Below, piece by piece: positions 58,819 to 64,000 of a stretch of 64,000 nucleotides of DNA. A program made the position numbers and the translations under genes. The notes below the pieces were generated by a model, which did not search any database, was not told the DNA's origin, and was given only the letters and a program-made list of their open reading frames with translations. Position 1 is the first letter of the stretch; each line of letters opens with the position of its first letter. Source of the DNA: Otatea glauca (taxonomy: Eukaryota > Streptophyta > Magnoliopsida > Poales > Poaceae); assembly GCA_036346275.1 (NCBI GenBank), contig JAYEVK010000042.1, positions 1-64,000 of the forward strand, in the 5' to 3' direction.

Positions 58819-58904
58819 ACGTAGTACAAGGTGTGATCGCCAAGGCTGCCGACGCTTTATCGGCTTTGGGCACAAGATTTCTAGGCTCTGGTCTTCAATG
58901 TTGA
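58819..58904 (+). pseudogene. C-terminal end of the antisense accessory ORF of C
   Basis: Frame VVQGVIAKAADALSALGTRF continues the charged helical tail that was cut at 56,428 and ends with a TGA at 58,902-58,904, about 195 bases before the INT stop on the other strand. The two ORFs therefore converge. Confidence 0.55.
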
Positions 58905-59099
58905 ACCTTTTCATGTTGAAAAACTTCTGTTGGATGGTCTCGTCTTTTGGAACATTTATTCTAATGCTTTGATCTTTATAATTGACTGTTTAACCGATTT
59001 TATGATTTCCTTTGTCATGTAATTCACTTCCTTTCTAGCCGATTAACCACAACGAGTTAAGTTGGCTTTTTCAGAACGATAGGCTTTCTTTTTAGCCGA

Positions 59100-60390
59100 C
59101 TAAGCTCCAATCCAGATGCTAGGATAGTATTTCTTCAAGTACTTCCCATTAATCGCTTTAGGCAAAATAGATCCTTCTAACGTCTCAAGTATGTACGAAT
59201 CTCCATCGACTAGCCGATTAACCTTATACGGTCCTTCCCACGTAGGCGACCATTTTCCAAATCGATTATCTTTAGAACCAATAGGTAGTATGGTTTTCCA
59301 AACTAAATCGGCTTCACCAGAAGACTTAGGCACCACCTTTTTATTATATGCTCTCGCAACTCTTATCTTATTCTTCTTAAGCTGATCCAGTGTAGACAAA
59401 CGTAATTCTGATAATTCATCCAAGTTATCGACCATCAGATCGTTGTAATTTTGAGCTGACAAACCATTTTGTCGGCTATTCGTATAGAATCAATGTTAAT
59501 CTCCACATGTAAAAGCGGCTTCTTGGCCATACACTAGCGATAAGGCGAAAGCTTTGTTGCTCTATGATAAGCTAGCGTCGCCCAAAGTGACTCCGATAGG
59601 ATTGAGTGCCAATTCCTTGGTTTCTCATCGATTTTCTTTTAATTAACTTAATCAACGTTTTATTAGATGACTCGGCTTGTTCATTAGCTTTGGCGTATCT
59701 GAGGATGAATTTAACAACTTGATCCTAGACTCTTCGCATAATTTTGAAACTCATTGGACATAAAGCGGTACCTTGATCGGTCGTGATTGTTTTCGTATTC
59801 CAAATCGATGAATAATGTGTTCATTAACAAACCCAATTGCTTCAACACTCATAACCTTTTGAGCGGTATAACTTCAACCCACTTAGAGAAATAATCGGTC
59901 GCGGCCAAAATGAACTTATGGCCTTTACTTGGCGGAAATATTTGGCCGATTACATCTATCCCCATCCTCTAAGCGGCCATGACTTGATAATCGGATGTAA
60001 AGCCGATGCCGGTGCTAGCTGCACGTTGCCAAACTTTTGACAAGTCTGACACCCTTTGTAATATCTGAAACAATCTTCTAACATTGTCGGCCAAAAATAT
60101 CCCATTCGCCTAAGCATCCATTTTATCTTATGAGCCGATTGATGAGATCCGCAAATACCTTCATGCACTTCACCCATTGCCACTTGCGCCTCTTCGGCTC
60201 TAAGGCATCTTAACAGCAAGCCTTCCATCGTTCGATAATACAAAATATCATCCAAGACTACGTACTTCAATACTTGCTGCCTAACTTTGCGCTCTGTTGG
60301 CTTAGATGGGTCGATTAGGTAATCTCTTATCTGCATTCTCCAGTCGATAGCATCGGCACACATGACAGCTTTGCTCACTAGCTCAATCAT
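59100..60390 (-). pseudogene. Integrase of element C
   Basis: Zinc-binding N-terminus in 60,390-59,956: GICGSHQSAHKIKWMLRRM, then CFRYYKGCQTCQKFGN (H-H-C-C pattern complete). The core is broken between about 59,950 and 59,470. The C-terminal domain is open in 59,462-59,100 (RVARAYNKKVVPKS ... GKWSPTWEGPYKV ... LKKYYPSIWIGA), matching element A closely. Confidence 0.85.
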
Positions 60391-60426
60391 CTGATATTAA
60401 CTAAAGTCCTTGTACCCTGATGCCTG

Positions 60427-60850
60427 CTAAGCCAGTGCATTGGCTCTACTGTTCAATTTTCGAGGGATATGACTGATAGAAAATGAGGTAAATGAGCCGC
60501 TAGTTTCGAAGCATTGTTCTAAATATTTAAGTAACACTTCATCACGGCATTGGTATTCGCCCTTTACTTGTTGTACTATTAACATAGAGTCGCCGTATGC
60601 CTCAACAGTATCTACTCCAATATTTTCTAATAGCTGTAATCCTTTGAGCAATGCTTCGTATTTCGCCTGGTTGTTTGAACATCGGCTATTTAATCGAAAT
60701 GCAAACTCAAAATTGTGACCCTTGGGTGAGATAAGTACGATACCAATACCATCACCCTCTAGACATACCGACCCATCAAAAAACAGTTGTCAAGGGGCAA
60801 TAGAAACTAGGTCGACGGAGGTATCATGTCCTATCATAAAATCGGCTATA
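60427..60850 (-). pseudogene. Archaeal-type RNase H of element C
   Basis: On -, FFDGSVCLEG-like start, NNQA-YEALLKGLQL, the acidic YGDS block, and ...PRKLNSRANALA. Shifts lie around 60,650-60,790 and a stop separates it from INT (60,427/60,390). The second RNase H is shared with element A and marks the Tat/Athila branch. Confidence 0.75.
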
Positions 60851-62363
60851 ACTTACCCTTTAACTGCCTTGGCGATTCATATGATAGGTCGAACTCTATC
60901 AAGGCACAAGCCCATTTACCAAGTCGACCTCGTAAAATTGGAGCTGATAACATATACTTTATAACATCGGTTTTGCAGACTACCTTACCCGATGCTAAAA
61001 TGTAATGCCTTAGCTTTGTACAGGAGAAATATAAAGATAGATATAATTTTTCAACAAAAGGGTACCTGATCTTAGTATCTAATAAGCGTCAGTTTAAATA
61101 AAATATTACTCTTTCCTTACTATCGACTTCTTGTGCCAAAACAGCTCCGATAGTTTCCTCTTCAGCCGATATATATAACTTAAAAGGAATTCCTTTCCGT
61201 GGCGCGGCCAGAATCGGAGGATTGGCCAAGTATTCCTTGATATCATCAAAAGCCTTTTGTTGGTCAGCTCCCCAAACAAACTCTTGATTATCCTTCAACT
61301 TCAGTAGAGGTGTGAACGTACGAATCCGACCAGAAAGATTTGAAATGAATCGTCGGAGATAGTTAATCTTACCAACCAGCTTTTGTAACTCATTCTTGCA
61401 TGTTGGCGGCTTTATTTTGGCTATAGCTTTGACCCTTTCTTGATTAACTTCAATTCCTCTTTCATGGACCATAAAGCCCAAAAATTTCCCAGCCAACACA
61501 CCAAATGCACACTTGAAAGGATTCATTTTCAAACCATGTATTCTTATATTCTAGAAGACCTTTTCTAAATCGGTTAAATGTTGTACATCATCTTTAGATT
61601 TTACTACAACATCATCAATGTATATTTCAACAATGTGGCCAATTAAATCATGAAAAATCAGATTCATGGCTCGTTTGTAAGTTGCCCCGGTGTTCTTTAA
61701 ACCGAACGTCATAACCGTCCACTCAAATAGCCCTATTGCACCAGGACATCTGAAGGCAGTCTTGGGTATATCAGGTTCTGCCATGAATATCCGATTGTAT
61801 CCGGCATTACCATCTAAAAAACTTATGATTTTATTTCCTGATGCAGCGTCGATAAGCATATCGGCTATCGGCATCGGATACTCATCCTTTGGTGTGGCTT
61901 TATTCAAGTCTCTACAGTCGACACACACCCTAAGTTTTCCGTTTTTCTTCATAACTGGAACGATATTGGAAACCCACTCTGCATATTGAGAAGGCCTAAT
62001 GAATTTTGCTTCTAATAATCGTTCTATCCCTTCTTTTATAATATTGTACAGGGCCGAATTAAAGCGTCTAGGATACTGCTTAAACAGTCGATATCCTGGT
62101 TTAATAGGCAACCGATGTTCGACCAGTTGTTGGCTTAAACCAGGCATCTCATGATACTCCCAAGCAAAACAATATTTATAATCTTTGAGAATTTTGACCA
62201 ACTTCTCTTTATATTTTACATCTAATTTTGCACTAATAAAAGCTGGTCTTTTCCTATCACCACTACCTATATCGACTTCTTCAAGCAGATCGGTAGATGT
62301 GAACCCTTGGCCTAACTTCTCGATTTCTTGAAAATCCTCGATGGCCTCATGGCTATCTGTCAT
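60851..62363 (-). pseudogene. Reverse transcriptase and RNase H of element C
   Basis: RT is open from 62,363 to 61,551 (270 codons): EYHEMPGLSQQLVEHRLPIK, KKNGKLRVCVDCRDLNKAT, SFLDGNAGYNRI and the catalytic YIDDVVV. The next open piece, 61,532-61,089, holds MKMNPFKCAFGVLAGKFLGF, the thumb VGKINYLRRFISNLSGR, and the first RNase H, FKLYISAEEETIGAVLAQEV. A single stop near 61,548 separates the two. Catalytic residues in RT are intact. Confidence 0.88.
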
Positions 62364-62419
62364 TTACCGATAGCTTTGCATTTTGTCTTGTAGGGCCTTC
62401 ACTGTTTCCCTTTACCCCA

Positions 62420-63503
62420 TCAGCGTAGTACCTCTTTTGCTCGATCGAACATGCCTGGCTTGACACTGATCGGCATAAGTCCTATCTTGCCAACGCAAAT
62501 AAAGTCACAATCATCCAGCATTTTCCCTGATATACATCCAGCCTCTTCATGTTGCCAATTCGCATTTAAAATGGCCATAGCGATATGAGCCAATGTATCA
62601 GCTGAGACGACTTCAACTTCGCTTCCATTCCATTGGACAAGCGCCTGATGCATGGTCGACGGAATGCAGCAATTGGCATGTATCCAATCCCGACCGAGTA
62701 GCACGCTGTAATTGCCTTTGGCATCAATGACGAAGAATGCGGTCGGCAAAGTCTTACTACCGACGGTCAACTCTGTGACCATAACTCCTTTGGCTTCTGT
62801 GGCATTGCCTGTGAAGTCATTCAAAACCATATTAGTCTTGATCAAATCTTCATCGGACTTACCCAATGTTTTGCAGGTGGTGTGGCATCAGATTGACGGT
62901 AGCTTCTCCATCCACCAGCATCCTTGATATCGGCTTGCTGTTTATATAGCCTTTCAAATATAATGGTTTTAGATGCCGATGATCATCTCGTGGCTTTTCA
63001 AAGATCGCATTTTGGACACCTAAACACGATTGAGCATAAGTTTCTTTGGCCGATTCAATTTTAATTTTGAACTCGGCCAGCAATGTGAATACCATGTTGA
63101 TGTCCATCGGAGGCGTATCATCCCTAATCATGGGAGAATCTAGGTCATCGGCTGAATCAAAATCTTCTTCAACCTGCTCTTTCTTCCTCCACTCTTTTTT
63201 GGTAGTTTTGATCAGTCGAAGTTCATTGAAGGTTTGATCCCTCTGTTTCTCTTCATCAACCTCTCTGATTTCTTGAGTTCTTAGTCTTTGCAATCGTCTA
63301 CGCTGCGATCGGCTAAGACCAGGTGGACACCACCTTGGTTTGGGCTCCATTGGCTTACGTATTTTACCAGCCAAATCCTCCCGATCAGTGGAACCTGACT
63401 CTTCTATCTTAACCTGGTTCGGCACCTGATTTGTCCTAGAGATTCTCTCGTGAACCGGTTTTCTATAGCTTTTATTAGGACGATCTCGTATCGGCCCAAA
63501 CAA
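62420..63503 (-). pseudogene. Aspartic protease region of element C
   Basis: Open pieces at 63,503-62,859 and 62,866-62,420. Linker SLSRSQRRRLQRLRTQ, then NSKPISRMLVDGEATVNLMP, where the usual active-site triplet DGG reads DGE, then KSDEDLIKTNMVLNDFTGN, ELTVGSKTLPTAFFVIDAKG and LLGRDWIHANCCIPSTMHQ. A small overlap or shift joins the pieces near 62,860. The DGE change would probably inactivate the enzyme. Confidence 0.85.
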
Positions 63504-63531
63504 ACATTCTTTGGCCGATCAGCTAAGCCAA

Positions 63532-64000
63532 TCATCTTGGGGATAGTGTTCCATTGGGCACATGTATGGAGATGGCAATGCAACTCCTCTCCAAACAAAA
63601 TTGCCAAAAGGGGCACCTTCGATACGCTCTTTCTACATTTTCAGTTTGATATAGATCATCTGACCGACGTGGAGAATATTGCAGCCGATTATTCATTCTT
63701 TCATACTTCTCCATCAACTGAGAAAACATCGGCCCCAGCCTTCTCGCTGGTTGTCTTGGTGGTGATTTTTCTGCTTTATACCATCTGCCAACTTGCGGGT
63801 CTCCCTTGGGTTTAGTAGTCTTTGAATTTTTGCCTTCATGATCGGCTTCTATTTGTAATGAACCGATCGTGATTTTTAATGTTTGACTACCACCCGAAGT
63901 TGACTGAATATCAACTCGCCGATCCCTTCTTGGCTCCTCGCTGTGCATCGGCTTTTTCCCCTTATTCGAACATTGCACCATATTTATGGGGAATGGATCA
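63532..64000 (-). pseudogene. gag C-terminal linker of element C, cut by window edge
   Basis: On -, 63,981-63,532 is open: VDIQSTSGGSQTLKITIGSL, EADHEGKNSKTTKPKG, GRWYKAEKSPPRQPARRLGP, MEKYERMNNRLQYS. It matches the gag-protease linker of element A (20,099-20,512) closely. The gag core lies to the right, outside the window. Confidence 0.8.

Larger units (their letters stand above)
52630..64000 (-). mobile_element. Gypsy element C, Tat-like (on -), runs off the right edge
   Basis: 3' LTR (52,630-53,274), antisense ORF on + (53,614-58,904, interrupted by solo LTR E), INT, aRNH, RNase H, RT, PR and gag on - (59,100 to the edge). The LTR is the same family as element A's (ends in reverse: tgttgacgtcaaaaaac against A's tgttggcgtaaaaaact), so A and C are close relatives. 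The pol frames are much less broken than in A. The 5' end lies outside the window. Confidence 0.88.

Noticed and set aside
1..64000. CRISPR arrays, tRNA or rRNA genes, bacterial operons
   Set aside because: None seen. The repeats present are LTRs, transposon ends and large tandem units; the sequence is a plant nuclear region.

Overview
The window is nuclear DNA of a flowering plant, almost certainly a grass. The genes have many introns, the DNA transposons are CACTA, hAT and MITE types, and most of the sequence is nested LTR retrotransposons. There is no bacterial-style gene organisation, no rRNA or tRNA gene that I could see, and no CRISPR array.

Layout: (1) 1-7.4 kb is a badly decayed Ty3/gypsy element (element D): pol remnants on +, a degenerate antisense coding region on -, and a probable 3' LTR. 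(2) 8.5-13.1 kb is a broken, intron-containing 5' fragment of a HEAT-repeat gene of the HEATR5/SWEETIE family. (3) 13.1-17.5 kb is AT-rich, with a possible unidentified spliced gene remnant on -. (4) 17,488-28,937 is a nearly full-length Ty3/gypsy element of the Tat type (element A). It has two LTRs, gag-PR-RT-RH-aRNH-INT on + with many frameshifts, and a long antisense ORF on - between pol and the 3' LTR. That ORF encodes a plant-mobile-domain-like protein with a charged, helical tail. (5) 29.1-32.2 kb is a non-autonomous CACTA transposon carrying a 0.56-kb inverted repeat. (6) 33,368-41,632 is the one clearly real host gene: a 12-exon AVT1-type vacuolar amino-acid transporter, with a textbook U12 (AT-AC) intron as intron 8. 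(7) 40,722-49,391 is a tandem triplication of a 2.89-kb unit made of exons 10-12 plus a piece of a copia-type LTR. (8) 49,620-64,000 is a nested stack on -: the 3' end of gypsy element B; gypsy element C, inserted in or next to B and running off the right edge; and a 2.39-kb solo LTR (E) inside C's antisense ORF.

Genes and elements: only the AVT1 gene looks like a working host gene. It is predicted to move neutral amino acids across the tonoplast. Everything else is mobile-element coding sequence or debris. The strongest unusual signals are: the recurrent antisense accessory ORF in elements A, B and C (with an unrelated-looking one in D); a dense spread of the hexamer GCCGAT/ATCGGC across the A/B/C family in coding and non-coding parts; the U12 intron; and the gene-plus-LTR triplication. 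Many differences between near-identical repeat copies sit at CAG/CTG/CCG sites, so some frameshifts may be methylation-related consensus errors or methyl-cytosine decay rather than ordinary mutation.
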